From: Bryum argenteum
Lineage: Eukaryota > Streptophyta > Bryopsida > Bryales > Bryaceae
Length of the DNA: 64,000 nucleotides
Direction: 5' to 3'
NCBI GenBank assembly: GCA_037043015.1
Contig: CM073321.1
Location: 10,548,001-10,612,000, forward strand
Below are positions 1-10,691 of this stretch, in pieces. A model generated the notes under the pieces. That model made no database searches. It had not been told where the DNA came from and saw nothing but the letters and a program-made list of their open reading frames with translations. The position numbers were made by a program, and so were the translations under genes. How positions within the stretch are numbered: position 1 is the first letter of the stretch; each line of letters starts with the position of its first letter.

Positions 1-151
1 ATAATAGTTTAGGATAAAAATGACTATTTCTAGGACCTGTATTTCTCATTTAAAATGCAAGGAAGGATTGTCAGAAGCCCGACAAGGGTTTTAAGTACGG
101 CGGCAAAAGACGGAGAGATTGGAATACAACAATGACGGAAATGGCGAATGA

Positions 152-562
152 CGGCTCTGTACCAGGCTAGGATATGATGGCCGGATTCGAATCTGTCCGC
201 GACCGGATCAAGGAGGACGGATTAGTTCCGCTATTCCGGCTCCCATAGAGACGCCAGCCCAGACTCCGGTAAACCATCTTCCTCCCGTTAATGTTCCTAG
301 GACGGATGCAGGGCCTTCCAATCCGGCTACTCCCAAGGACAATCCCAAGAGGGAAGCAAAAGCGCCTGTCCTACCCAACCCTCCGGCCAAGAACGATCCT
401 TCTGTGGTCCGGAAACTTGTGATAGAAGACTGGGAGAAGTCGCCAGCAGCCCAAAAGCTTGACGAACTGGTCGGAGTCACCATCTCAGACAAAGAGGAGC
501 TGCAAAGCGAGCCGGATGAGCATCTACATGAAAGCGACGAGGAGTACGAGGTGGTGGACTGA
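152..562 (+). pseudogene. gag-like C-terminal fragment
   Basis: One frame stays open from about 152 to a TGA at 560-562 without a clear ATG start. The product is proline-rich at first and then acidic, ending in a Glu/Asp-rich tail (...SDEEYEVVD). This layout, a proline-rich linker and acidic tail followed by LTR-like DNA, resembles the gag-only elements at 33.1-35.2 and 52.4-56.4 kb, but I see no zinc knuckle and no alignable block long enough to be certain. The opposite-strand Ser/Gly-rich reading of the same stretch (208-492) has a low-complexity composition and is probably a shadow. The fragment is probably the 3' end of an element that starts outside the window. Confidence 0.4.
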
Positions 563-654
563 AAAGCAGATTAAGACAAGCCGAATTTCAGCAACCACGG
601 TAAAACAACGAAGGCGCGGTATCAACCGGCATGGTAGCAGGTAGCAGTACGGAC

Positions 655-768
655 TTAGAATCCGGATTGAGAATCCGGCCTAGACTTAGAAATCGGGATT
701 GACACTCCGGCCTAGGATTGGGAAGCCGGATTAGAATCCGGCCTAGGATTGGAAAGCCGGATTAGGAC
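655..768. repeat. short tandem repeat with CCGGATT/AATCCGG cores
   Basis: A unit of about 32-45 bases recurs three to four times, each carrying the inverted pair CCGGATT and AATCCGG joined by a CCTAGG-containing spacer. It lies just downstream of the gag-like tail and upstream of LTR-like DNA. The same CCGGATT word also occurs near 181 and 1562. Confidence 0.55.
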
Positions 769-1970
769 AGTAGGTAGGATCTTTTTGGTAAAGCTAGCCG
801 CTTTCTATAGTTTAGGTTTGGTAGATAGGCCGCGGCTAGGGTTTTAGATTTCAGAGGGTTTTGACTCTGAGTACATATAGGTGGAAGTTATCCCACCAAT
901 CAGTCCTTACTTGTTAATCAAACAACCTCTTATGCGCATATTCAGTGTGATCCTTGTTTTGTCTCCCTTTAAGGTCGAGTGCTTAAAAGTTTGCATCTAC
1001 TATCTCTGAGTTGTAAGTGGGGTGAGGAATCTGGATTCCTTGCTGGATCGGATCTCTGGAGTTGGAATCGTGTTAGGCGTATTAGCGAGTGTTTTGTGTC
1101 TTAAGTTGGTCTGCAGTTGCTGAGAGAGGGAAACACTTGTGGCAAACACTTTAAGATCTAGGAGGTTGATGATAAAGTGGGCAAGGTTGGATTCAGGGTT
1201 GTCTTGTGCGACAAACTCAACACGACGTCAAACACAGCATGTCAGATAGACAACAGACCTTTTATTTAAGAATATACCATATTCCTAGAATATACTTAGA
1301 ATATTCTAGAATATGCCCACATATTCTTGGATATTCGAGCATATTTCATCCAGATTGTCTAACGTACGAGATACCTGACGAACACAATGAACACGACAAA
1401 CGCGACAACTCGACAGACATTGCCGAAAATGTGTCGAAGAAGACAACCCTCCTTGGATTGCTATCCGTCCTTCTACTGTTACGGAGTTGGGTTCCTTAGA
1501 TGTCTCTGAGGACGGGTTAAGGGCAATATGTGATCGGAATACGTGAATCTGTCCTCTAGCCGGATTCGGATCTCTTGGGGTTTGTCGTTATAATAAGTGT
1601 GATAGAGAAATCAGGACTTCCTGCGTGACTTGTTGATTTGGCCTGGGCGGATTAGTTGTGAGGAGGTAATAAATGCCTAATGTGTGAGTGTGTGAGTAGG
1701 AGTTAGACGTGGAGGTTTCCGCCACATAAAACATAAGGAAAAGAGTCTTTGTTCATCCCCTCTTCCAAGGGGATACTTTGGTTAATCAAGGCTAAAATGT
1801 GGAGCTGAGGGTAGGACGGAGTTGGAGTTAGATGTCATAGCACTATTTGGGCATGGTTACTTCACAGAGTTCGTAGAACAATACACGAGTGACCGATACG
1901 CATTTATTACACTTATAAATGTAGAAGGGAAGACATAGGTAAAATATGTGTTCTGATAGAAAGCATCAAA
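769..1970. other. non-coding, LTR-like stretch
   Basis: No supported gene. A TATA-like ACATATAGG near 874 is followed by pyrimidine-rich leader-like sequence, as expected for the promoter part of an LTR, but no paired copy was found in the window. At about 1266-1345 the sequence alternates GAA and TTC at 5-base steps (AGAATATTCTAGAATAT), which looks like a short heat-shock element. The small ORF at 1206-1499 crosses this motif and has no recognisable domain. Confidence 0.3.
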
Positions 1971-2520
1971 TTGAAGTCAACCTACAGGCACTACAACTCG
2001 AGCACTAATATAATAGAGCAGTTCCATGGGGTGGAAGGAACACACTGCTGGAAAGAGGAGTGGACCCCCAAGGCAGCAAGGCAGCTCATGCTCGAAATGC
2101 ATAGTCATTATATGACAATGTTGGAGATTGCTCGGAACAAGCACGACAAAGATGTGAAGGGCTTCAAATGTCCCCATTGTCCTAAAGTCAATTAGAAGCA
2201 CCAAGTCAACCGTCACCTCCATCATAGGAGGTGCAAGAATGAACCGGAGAGATGCCCCACCTACCCCAACCTCCACATAGCAACGATGATAAAATTCCTG
2301 AAGGAACTTCTCTAGGAGGTTTTTGACAGGGAAATTATTGCTATTTTTTGGACTTTTACAGAGACGGTTAAGCAGGCTAGGAAGCCAAGAGGTTCTGGGA
2401 AGAGACGGATTGAGAGGTTGGATGACAGTCATCGCCCTTGCAAGACGCCTAGTTCTTCCTCTTGGGCACGCGTGGAACCTGAAGAAGAAGAAGCAACTGT
2501 CAACGACTCGAAAGCACTAG
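1971..2520 (+). pseudogene. zinc-finger-like coding remnant
   Basis: A plus-strand frame from 1971 reads a charged segment followed by KGFKCPHCPKV, a stop at 2193-2195, and then KHQVNRHLHHRRCK in the same frame. The C-x2-C pair followed by spaced His and a final Cys looks like a C2H2/BED-type finger broken by one stop. About 150 bases further on, a different frame gives a basic and then acidic tail (GKRRIERLDD..., EPEEEEATVND) ending near 2560. The two parts could be one gene after a frameshift. BED-type fingers often head hAT transposases, but no transposase domain is visible here. Confidence 0.35.
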
Positions 2521-4095
2521 AAAACAACAATGTTAAAGGAGACATTGTTTAACGCGGGTTTTAACGCTGTTTAACGCGGTTTAACGTAGACAATTTTTTT
2601 GAGGCAGAAATGCAAAAAATGTCACGGTCGTCATTTTTCTTTAACGTGTCTCCTTCAAACATGTTAAATGAGTCAACACATTTTGACATGCTACGTTAGA
2701 ACACGTTATTCAAGTTCATGGGAAGTTGCCTAGGTCAGTAAATCAGAAAGTAACTTACCTGCCACGTGAGCATTTTCTGCATTTTTGCATTCCACGCTGG
2801 ATTTGACGTGGGCATTTTATGATTTTCTTAATTCCACGTCGGTTATTACGTGGAGAAGTCTTCGTCCTTGTGATGGATGAAAAATTTGCTGATGTGGCAT
2901 GAACTTCTGAGGTGGCATTTAGATTTTCACTGGTTCAGATTGCGGCACGTAGCGTGATCGTGTATAGAGCGTATATTCTTGCTCCGAATTTAGGGTTTTT
3001 GTGTTCATGTCAAAACGATGTGACGTGTTTTGGCAGTGCATCCCTGATGTTAATATGAACGCTGAATGGCGCTGATAAACACATGTGTTACATATTTTAA
3101 GGCGTTTTGGATACCGTCCTCAGACGTAGGATGGCGTTCAAGTTATTCACGCATCAAAGTGGACTTTTGTATAAAAAAATCACACTGCAGTGGTTATGTT
3201 GACAAATATCGGGAACAATTATGGCACATACAAACACTATAAAAAATTATTGATTACATTCTGTGACGTGACACAACGTCATGCAAAATGTGTTAATCAG
3301 CGTCATAGAAACACATTGTAAACACATCATGTCCGTGTTAAGATTGCACTTCAGTGTGCGCGCACTACAACATTAGAAATCAACCAAATTTATTCAAGAT
3401 GGAACCAATACAATGTTCTGTCATTCAAAAACAGAATGCATCAAGGCTACCTATACAGTGTGATAGTGTACACCTTCCTACTAAGATGGCGTGAGTCTAC
3501 TTCTTGGAGATGCGGATGATGCCTAGGCCTTGCGTACATCAAGGGTTGTTCAGGCTGATCACTTCTTAAACTGCGCAGCCAACATCAGCGCACTCTCAAT
3601 GGTGATAATAGAGTCACACATGATGCAAACAATCTTGGGTGTATATTAAGTGTGAATAAGCTCTTGCATACCTTTTTAAAGCATTAAGAAGACATTTTTG
3701 CTTTTGTTCTCGGCAATTTCTATGAACCCGCAGCTTCGAAGTATATACACAACTGACTTATTATCACGAGGATAGAGGAAAGCAATAGCTTGCCTCAATG
3801 CCTTCAAATGGTTTCTACTTTGCACTTTAGTCTATGATTCAAGCTTGCAAGACTGTGCTCAAACATGCCGCACCTGCATATTGGAATACGAAAAGAATTT
3901 TGAAATTCGGTTTTATGCTTACTTTATAAAAGGGTGTTATAACCTACTTTTAAGGCAGGAGAGAAAGTTGTATGATATCACATACTTCTTTGGCTTTATT
4001 GAAGAAAACTCTCTTTTACATGTTCACGACATCATCCTTTGTCTTCAAATGCGTATTGAGACTTCTTTTCCTTCAAAAGAGATTTTAGCTTCATT
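2521..4095. other. intergenic, no gene seen
   Basis: Nothing here has convincing coding character. A short inverted pair (GTTAAAGGAGACA near 2530, TGTCTCCTTC near 2646) brackets TTTAACGCGG repeats and may be a degraded MITE. The ORF at 3845-4156 runs out of this region into the solo LTR at 4101 and is probably fortuitous. Confidence 0.4.
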
Positions 4096-4100
4096 GTCTC

Positions 4101-4875
4101 TGTTAGCCGGGGTACGGGTATGGAGGTGTCCGAGGTGTAAGAGGAAGGGAGGGTAGCGGGGAAGGAGTTATCCGGAATCGCGGCCTTGGACCACGGGTAT
4201 ACTAGCAGGTCAGGGTAAGCCCAATCAGTCGGTGACCGGTCAACGCAATCGTGGGATGATTAGCTAAGTCAGGGAGTCAACCGGGGTTAGGCCTTGAGCG
4301 GCCTGAGTCCCCGGGCTGGCTGTTCCTCGGCGTCGCTCTTCTATCAGAGCCTTGCGCGGCCCTCGGTCTTCACTCTACGGGAGGGTGTTCCTCAGTGTGA
4401 CAGAGGCGGCGACGACAGTCCCACAATCGCGTTTACGGCCTGAGACACAAGTACTGCAAACGGAGTTCCGCGACGCCACGGAGTGTACAGGAGTTTATAG
4501 GATCAAGCGAGGGAGAAGAGGGTTTAGGAGGGCAGATAGACGGTAGAGAAGGATAGAAAGGAAGTGAGTCCTGGGTTTTGCATTAAATCAGTGAATGCCT
4601 CAACTGGCTACAACAGTGTGTCGCTAAGTACTCGTGGCTATCACAACATTCGTGGGATTCAGACCTGCTAATGTGTAATTCCCTTCTCTACTTTATAATA
4701 AAACCTAACTTCCTCGTGCTGGCTTTTGCCTTAATTGCTCTGCGTCCGTGGTCTCGATCCGTGGTTCTATCACTGCTCCCTCAGCCTCAAGCCCCGTGGT
4801 CGTTGTTACGTCTTGGTCTCCCCGTGGCTCTCCCGGTCTTCGATAATGATACCCGCGGTGCCGTGGCGGGTAACA
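4101..4875 (+). mobile_element. solo LTR, family 1
   Basis: A 775-bp block starts TGTTAGCCGGGG and ends GGGTAACA, flanked by identical 5-base copies of GTCTC (4096-4100 and 4876-4880). It aligns over its length with the reverse complement of 26364-27182, sharing the start TGTTAGC-GGGGTACGGGTATGGAG and an end rich in CCACGG and GGCGGG. No internal retroelement domain lies on either side. The TG...CA ends, TSD and missing internal region define a solo LTR left by recombination between two LTRs. The ORFs crossing it are not genes. Confidence 0.85.
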
Positions 4876-5020
4876 GTCTCCCCACGTGTTGTTGGCTTCA
4901 TGTGGTCTTGAATGGCCGGATGTGCCTTATCACCGGCCCCCTAGGCTGCTATTGGCCCTTCAACTTTGGATTCTGCACGTCTTAAGTCGCTCGCAGGCCA
5001 GCTGTCACGGACATACACAA

Positions 5021-5280
5021 GAAGTTTCTAGAAGGTTCTTCTAAAATATTCTCTGAAGATTCCCTAAAAGATTCCTCGAAGATTCCTTGAAGATTCCCTG
5101 TGTCACGGCCACGTACTAGGTAGACAACTTAGGAAGGTTCTAGAAGGTTCTAGAAGCTTCCGGAAACTTCTGGAAGTTCCTGGAAGTCTCTGGAAGTTTT
5201 TGGAAGGTCCTTGAAGTTTCCGGAAGGCCCTGGAAGCTTCTGGAAGGTCTTGGAAGTTCTTGGAAGGTCCTAGAAGGTCC
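5021..5280 (+). promoter_or_regulatory. heat-shock-element-like array in the 5' LTR U3
   Basis: GAA and TTC alternate at 5-base steps over two blocks, about 5021-5100 and 5133-5280. The best stretch starts at 5133 and has at least eight consecutive inverted pentamers (GAAGGTTCTAGAAGGTTC and onward). Eukaryotic heat-shock factors bind trimers or longer arrays of nGAAn in alternating orientation, so this is a textbook match to a very long HSE. It lies upstream of the TATA box. That heat drives the element is inference. Confidence 0.7.
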
Positions 5281-5320
5281 TAGGTTGAGGAAGGTTCTGG
5301 AGAACCTTCTTCTTAGCTAG

Positions 5321-5328
5321 TATATATA
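5321..5328 (+). promoter_or_regulatory. TATA box of the chromovirus LTR
   Basis: TATATATA lies about 30 bases before CAGTCTCGACAA (5352-5363), placing the transcript start at or next to that word. The 3' LTR lacks the box because a 36-bp deletion ends inside it. Confidence 0.7.
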
Positions 5329-5491
5329 GGAGTCGAGGCTGAGGGCAACCTCAGTCTCGACAACGCATCTCTTGGAGCTCTAGCTCATCTCTCTTGTTGT
5401 TGTTCGTGTACTCTTCTTGTTAATTCAAGCTCCTGTCAGTTCTTGTTAGTTTCCACATATTCTTATCATCTGTTTCCGTGTCCCTGACAGT

Positions 5492-5503
5492 TTGTCGAGA
5501 CTG
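5492..5503 (+). promoter_or_regulatory. self-primer binding site
   Basis: TTGTCGAGACTG begins two bases after the 5' LTR and is the exact reverse complement of 5352-5363, the predicted first bases of the transcript. No match to the usual initiator tRNA-Met 3' end (TGGTATCAGAGC) is seen. In Tf1-type elements the 5' end of the mRNA folds back on such a site and is cleaved to prime minus-strand synthesis. The match and its position are seen; the mechanism is inferred from that family. Confidence 0.75.
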
Positions 5504-5677
5504 CCTTCTCACAAATATCAGAGTTAGTCCCTTCTTATTAGAGAGTGGATTACCCCTCTTCTCGAAGGTGTGCTAGTGTTTTAGAGGTTGCGGATTACCC
5601 TCCTCTAAACCAATATTGTTCTCTTGTCAAATTTTTTCTTTTCTTTCGTAGATTTAGTCAAAGATCAAGACGTTAGT

Positions 5678-6841
5678 ATGGCTGAAAATTTGGAATCCAA
5701 ATTGGACGCCATCATGAGTGCTCTTGCTGCATTATCACATAGACAAGCGGAGATAGAAGGAGCCATGGCAAGACTTCACAATGACGGAGCATCCGGGATA
5801 ACATCATCCAGGATTCACCAGTCTCAAGCAACTACACCGGAGGAGGCGACTACACCTTTGGTTCAACAAAACCCAATGATTCAACAACGGAAGGAGCCTA
5901 GAGTTAGTCTTCCTGACAAGTTCGACGGAACGCGTTCCAAGTTTCGAGGTTTTGTCAACCAAATCAAGTTGATAACAGTTTTACAGCCTGAACGATATTC
6001 GACGGAGGAGGTGTGTGTTGGACTTGTTGGAACTCTGCTTACAGGGCAAGCTTTGTCGTGGTTTGCCCCCTTGTTCGAGAAACGATCGCCAATTCTGAGC
6101 AACTTTGAGACGTTCTTGGAGGCATTTGCAGAAGCATTTGGCGAACATGACAAGGTCCGATGGGCTACAACAAAGATCCGATCACTACGACAAGGAATGC
6201 GCTCTGCATCAGTCTACGCATCGGATTTTAGACAACTGGCTAGTGACATCAACTGGGGCGAAGAAGCATTGGTGAGTCAGTTTTATTGGGGTTTGAGGGA
6301 TGATGTGAAGGACCTACTTTTATCTCTTCCTGATCCGCAAACGCTCAACGAAGCCATTAGCCAAGCTATAAAGTGCGACAACCGTTTATTCGAACGTCGT
6401 CAAGACCAGCGCCCAAAATACCAAACGAGTCGCTACACCACGAGTATGTTGGCAAACAATTTGAGTTCTCATTCGGAGACAGAAGCCATGCAAATCGACG
6501 CGGCACGTGTCAGAGCTCTTACTCCAGAAGAGAAGAAACGGCGTATGGAAGAAGGACTCTGTTTGTATTGCGGAGATGAAGGCCACAAGGTTGGAAATTG
6601 CCCCAAGAAGCAGAACCGACGCATTGTTAAGACTAGGAGTGCGGTGATCCCGGAAAACGACGACGCCTTGACTACAAGAGGGAACCATGCGGCCGGGACG
6701 ATTCAATGCCACAACAACAATCGTGTTCCTCTTTCTCTCGTCCAACCCGCCTTTGTTTTACAATTCCTTGTCTCTTGGTCCTCAAAAACACAAAACTTTA
6801 GCTCTATTAGATTCGGGAGCATCTACTTGTTTTTTAGATGA
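5678..6841 (+). CDS. gag: Gag of the chromovirus (C-terminus frameshifted)
   Basis: Capsid/nucleocapsid protein that packages element RNA in cytoplasmic particles. I start at ATG 5678 (MAENLESKLD) because the longer open frame upstream has only a TTG. Residues 1-35 look helical or coiled-coil, about 75-235 match the Retrotrans_gag fold (GQALSWF near 124-129), and 295-308 form a CCHC knuckle, C-x2-C-x4-H-x4-C (CLYCGDEGHKVGNC). After about 6725 the protein sense continues in the frame of the next ORF, so the last 40 or so residues are out of frame. That may be an indel mutation rather than programmed frameshifting. Confidence 0.85.
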   Translation: MAENLESKLDAIMSALAALSHRQAEIEGAMARLHNDGASGITSSRIHQSQATTPEEATTPLVQQNPMIQQRKEPRVSLPDKFDGTRSKFRGFVNQIKLITVLQPERYSTEEVCVGLVGTLLTGQALSWFAPLFEKRSPILSNFETFLEAFAEAFGEHDKVRWATTKIRSLRQGMRSASVYASDFRQLASDINWGEEALVSQFYWGLRDDVKDLLLSLPDPQTLNEAISQAIKCDNRLFERRQDQRPKYQTSRYTTSMLANNLSSHSETEAMQIDAARVRALTPEEKKRRMEEGLCLYCGDEGHKVGNCPKKQNRRIVKTRSAVIPENDDALTTRGNHAAGTIQCHNNNRVPLSLVQPAFVLQFLVSWSSKTQNFSSIRFGSIYLFFR

Positions 6842-7232
6842 AGAATTTGCTAAGCGCCACAAGATTCGTCTAGTACAGAAGTCCAAACCTGTTTATGTAG
6901 AGGTGATAGATGGACGACCTTTATTGTCCGACAAAAATCACCCCCATGAATCAGTACCTATAGAGGTGGCGTTTAAGGACCATAGTAGTTACGTCGTTTT
7001 TAATGTCATTAGAACCCCGTCAAACCCTGTCATCCTAGGTCTCTCTTGGTTAGAACAACATAACCCTACCATAGATTGGAAGTTGCGGAAAATGACTTTT
7101 TCCAAAGAACATTCCAAGACCCAACCTAGTAGACATCCCAAGATAGGGAAATCATTGTTTATTGGAGCAAGGGCGTTCATGCGATCATCCAAAGAAGCAA
7201 AGACTTTTGTCATCTATGCAAATTTCAACTAG
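6687..7232 (+). pseudogene. aspartic protease segment of pol
   Basis: Retroviral-type aspartic protease that matures Gag and Pol. The catalytic LLDSGAST motif lies near 6802-6828, followed by the predicted second half (VILGLSWLEQHNPTIDW near 7030-7080) typical of gypsy proteases. It overlaps the gag frame in a different register and ends at a stop near 7230, about 60 bases before the reverse-transcriptase frame opens. Both joins look like indel damage. Confidence 0.8.
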
Positions 7233-7288
7233 CACGGAGAAGAGTTCGACGGCAAGCATACCAGAGCAATACAAGGATTTTTGAGGAC

Positions 7289-8140
7289 GTGTTTGAAGAA
7301 GAACGCGGACATACTACCGAGCATCGGCCATACGATGCCGTAGACCTCGCAAGAAGAGCACAAACGCTTTTTTTGGTCCAATCTACAATCTCTCAAACGG
7401 AGTTAGCGGAGCTGCGAAAGTACATTGACGAGAATCTAGCGAAGAACTTCATTCGTCATTCAAAGTCGCCAGCTGGGGCACCGATCTTGTTTGTAAAGAA
7501 GAAGGATGGCTCCTTACGAATGTGCGTGGACTATCGAGGCCTCAACAAGGTAACTAAGAAAATCGTTACCCGTTACCCTCGATTTCTAGTCTCTTGGAGC
7601 AAACTCGGGCGTGCAAAGATCTTTACAAAAATTGATCTGAGGGGAGCTTACAACCTCGTACGGATCAAGGAAGGAGACGAGTGGAAGACAGCGTTCCGTA
7701 CAAGGTATGGCCATTTTGAATATAATGTCATGCCTTTTGGCCTTACCAATGCTCCGGCTGTTTTCCAACACATGATGAATGACATCTTTCGGGAGTATCT
7801 TGACGACTTTGTTGTCATCTATCTGGATGACATCCTGATATTTTCCAAAAACGAAGAAGAGCACGAGAAGCACGTTCGTTTGGTCCTCGAGAAACTACGA
7901 GAACGAGGACTCTACGCCAAGTTGGAGAAGTGCCTATTCCACCAAACCGAGATGGAGTTTTTAGGGTTCATTGCAACTACAGACGGCTTGAAGATGGACC
8001 CTAAGAAGGTGGAAGCAATTGTATCATGGGAGGTTCCGAAGACGGTTAGAGACGTACAATGTTTTCTTGGATTTGCTAACTTCTATCGAATCTTCATCAA
8101 GAATTATTCTCGAGTCGAGTCGCTCCACTCACTCGGTTGA
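7289..8140 (+). pseudogene. reverse transcriptase segment of pol
   Basis: RNA-dependent DNA polymerase of the element. Motifs in order: [19 protein letters not shown] (near 7480-7540), the [10 protein letters not shown] block, MPFGLTNAP, the catalytic YLDD at 7820-7831, and the FLGF thumb region. The stretch after TRYP (near 7575-7610) does not fit the family and looks like two compensating indels. The frame is lost near 8130, before RNase H. Confidence 0.9.
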
Positions 8141-8620
8141 CTTGTAAGGACAAGCTCGAATGGGGACCTCAAGCGAAAAGGCATTCCAAGACCTCAAGAT
8201 GGCATTTATCACACCTCCAATCTTGGTACATCCCGACTTTACAAAGGCCTTCTATTTGGAGACCGATGCTTGATTTTGCTTTGGGAGCCGTACTTTCTGC
8301 ACGATGGACGCGTGGGCGGGAAGCTTCATCCAAAGTGGCGTTCTATTCTCGAAAGTTTTCTCACTGCTGAAATCAATTATGAAATCCACGATAAGGAACT
8401 TCTTGCCATAGTAGATTCCTTCCAAGAGTGGCGACACTTTCTCGGCGCGCACATCCAAAGACCGTATACACGGATCACAAGAATTTGGAGTACTTTATGT
8501 CGGCTCGAGTCTTGAATCGACGCTGCTCGGTGGAATATGTCGTTGTCACGATTTGACTTTGTTATTACCTATCGGCCTGGGAAGCAACAAGGACTATCCG
8601 ATGCCTTATCGAGGAGATCG
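8141..8620 (+). pseudogene. RNase H segment of pol, frameshifted
   Basis: RNase H removes the RNA template strand. Family-like words are spread over three frames: PPILVHPDF and LETDA near 8210-8270, INYEIHDKELLAIV near 8370-8415, and VITYRPGKQQGLSDALSRR near 8560-8610. At least two frameshifts and one stop separate them, so this copy cannot make an active enzyme. Confidence 0.8.
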
Positions 8621-8799
8621 TGTCTGCGCCTAAGGCCGGAGAAGCGGCGTTTGATCAACAATGCACCACATTGCAATAAACCGAGCATTTTAGAATTTGC
8701 GCTCTTTTCGTCATGCCAATTGATACGGACTTCCTTAACCGATACGTCATCGCGACAATTGAAGATTCTCGTAGCTCTCGAGATCAAGAAGCGTCTTTG

Positions 8800-10160
8800 A
8801 TAATGGCAAGTTCAAGGTGGAGGGAGATCTTTTGTACTTTGAAGAGCGACTGTATATTCCTAAGGGACGAACACGACTTCGAGTCCTCCAATCACGCCAT
8901 GACTTTCCAGCTACAGGACATTTTGGATACAACAAGACATTGGAGCTTATTTCGCGAGACTTCTGGTGGCCCCAAATGTGGAAGGATGTGAAGGAGTTTG
9001 TTCTCTCTTGTGATATTTGTTCAAGGTCGAAGAACCCTCGGCATCGCCCCTATGGACTTTTGCAGCCATTGCCTATCCCGCATCGACCATGGTCTTCAGT
9101 TTCCATGGATTTCATTACGGACCTGCCGCCTTCAAACTCGTTTGACAGCATCTTTGTTGTGGTAGATCGGCTGACGAAGATGGCGCATTTTGTTCCTTGC
9201 AAGAAGACATCGTCGAGCGAAGATACAACAAGACTCTTTCTTGATAATGTATATCGTTATCACGGCTTGCCAGATGATATTGTGTCGGATCGCGGAACCC
9301 AGTTCGTCTCCAAGTTCTGGAAATCTCTATTTGAGATATTGAAGGTGGATATCAAGCTTTCTTCGGCATTTCATCCTCAAACCGACGGACAGACGGAACG
9401 GGTGAATCAAGTATTGGAGCAGTATCTACGTTGCACCATCAACTATCAGCAAGACGATTGGATCGAGTATCTACCGCTTGCCGAGTTCGCCTACAACAAC
9501 ACTATTCATGCGTCGACCCAACAAACACCATTCTTTGCCAACTACGGATACCACCCGAAGCTTGATATGGAATTCAGCCAATAATAACAACCCAAAGAAG
9601 ATTTTTGCGGGCGGCTATCGGAACTTCAAGCAACGCTGAGACTTCAATTGCAAATTGCCCAAGAGTTGTACAAGGCGTCCGCAGATAAATTTCGGAATGA
9701 GGCACCTACTTTCAAGATCAGAGATAAAGTAGGGCTGCTTCGACGGAATATCAAGACCAAGCGGCCGTGTGATAAGTTGGACTATCAAGATTGGGACCAT
9801 TTGCCATCCGAAAACAAATCAATCCAGCATGGCGTATCGGTTGGAGTTACTAAAGCTACTATGAAGGTACATCCAGTCTTCCACGTGTCTTTATTGGAAC
9901 CTTATCGAGAGTTGACTTTTCCGGGAAGAGTGCGAGGGCCGCCACCTAGTATCGAAATTGAGAACCACGAGGAATATGAGGTGGATAAGGTCTTGGATTC
10001 ACGGCGCGAGAAGGGAAACTTGGAGTATTTTGTGCATTGGAGCGGATACGACATCAATGAAAGAACGTGGGAACATGCCGAAAATCTTGTAAATGCGCCT
10101 GGAAAAGGTACAGAATTTCATCAACGATATCCTCATAAACCTAAGCCTTTCCGACGATAA
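8800..10160 (+). pseudogene. integrase with C-terminal chromodomain
   Basis: Integrase inserts the element cDNA. A zinc-binding HHCC region (SRHDFPATGHF ... CDICSRSK, near 8900-9030) is followed by the DDE core: MDFITDLP near 9103, SDRGTQF near 9288, and QTDGQTERVNQ near 9380. Two adjacent TAA stops follow near 9582. The same frame reopens and carries the GPY/F-like VHPVFHVSLLEPY (near 9870) and then a chromodomain (about 9970-10090: YEVDKVLD, YFVHWSGY, TWEHAENL). Chromodomains direct integration to modified histones. Both TAA codons could come from CAA by C-to-T change. Confidence 0.9.
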
Positions 10161-10677
10161 CTTCTCTCCGACGCTTGCCCACTCGAGAATAAAAGGGGAG
10201 AGTGAACACAACCTTGATTCACATTTGATTTACATATTTTGTTCTAGATAGAATTTCTCTATAGTCATAGTTTGGTTTTTAGTCATGGATAGTCAAGAGA
10301 TAGATAGCATACCGGTTATGCCATCTCAACCAACCAACTCTCGGCGGCGACCTGAGATGAAGAACCGCCTACGCCACGACGCCGACGGAGGATTCCGAGC
10401 AATCGATCGCCGGTGATTGTATTTGAGGTCGAGCCCGCTTTCAATGGTCCGCGCCAGGTGTGTTTTTGCGGGACAATTCCATAACGAAGACACGTAAGTT
10501 CACGCTTGGTCGTGAAGTGGAAGGCGCGTCGGCCACTATCGTTGGCTTCAAGGATCGATGAACCACTTGCATCGTGAACAACAATTGGAGTTTATTGCAG
10601 ATGTCATGCGGCAGATTTTCATTTTCCTGCGTTGGTATTGACTAACAACAACGTTGCTTCTCGGAGACCTCGAAGCT
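10161..10677 (+). other. 3' internal region of the chromovirus
   Basis: About 515 bases between the integrase stop and the polypurine tract. A short frame starts at the ATG near 10285 (MDSQEIDSIPVMP) and breaks after about 40 codons. The next 150 bases, in another frame, read IVFEVEPAFNGPRQVCFCG. I recognise no domain. It may be a decayed extra ORF or untranslated sequence. Confidence 0.35.
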
Positions 10678-10691
10678 AGAAAGGGAGGTGA
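10678..10691 (+). promoter_or_regulatory. polypurine tract
   Basis: AGAAAGGGAGGTGA directly precedes the 3' LTR, the position where plus-strand DNA synthesis starts in LTR elements. It contains a single pyrimidine. Confidence 0.75.

Larger units (their letters stand above)
5003..5489 (+). repeat. 5' LTR of the chromovirus
   Basis: 487 bp, starting TGTCACGGACATACAC and ending TTCCGTGTCCCTGACA. It matches 10692-11142 except for four substitutions and 36 bases missing from the 3' copy. It has a GAA/TTC-rich U3 part, a TATATATA at 5321-5328, a predicted transcript start near 5352, and a pyrimidine-rich R/U5. Confidence 0.97.

Noticed and set aside
4671..4985. Hydrophobic ORF of 104 codons
   Set aside because: It lies mostly inside the solo LTR and has no family features.
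5624..5677. Extended N-terminus of the chromovirus Gag
   Set aside because: The frame is open from 5624, but it starts with TTG. The first ATG is at 5678.
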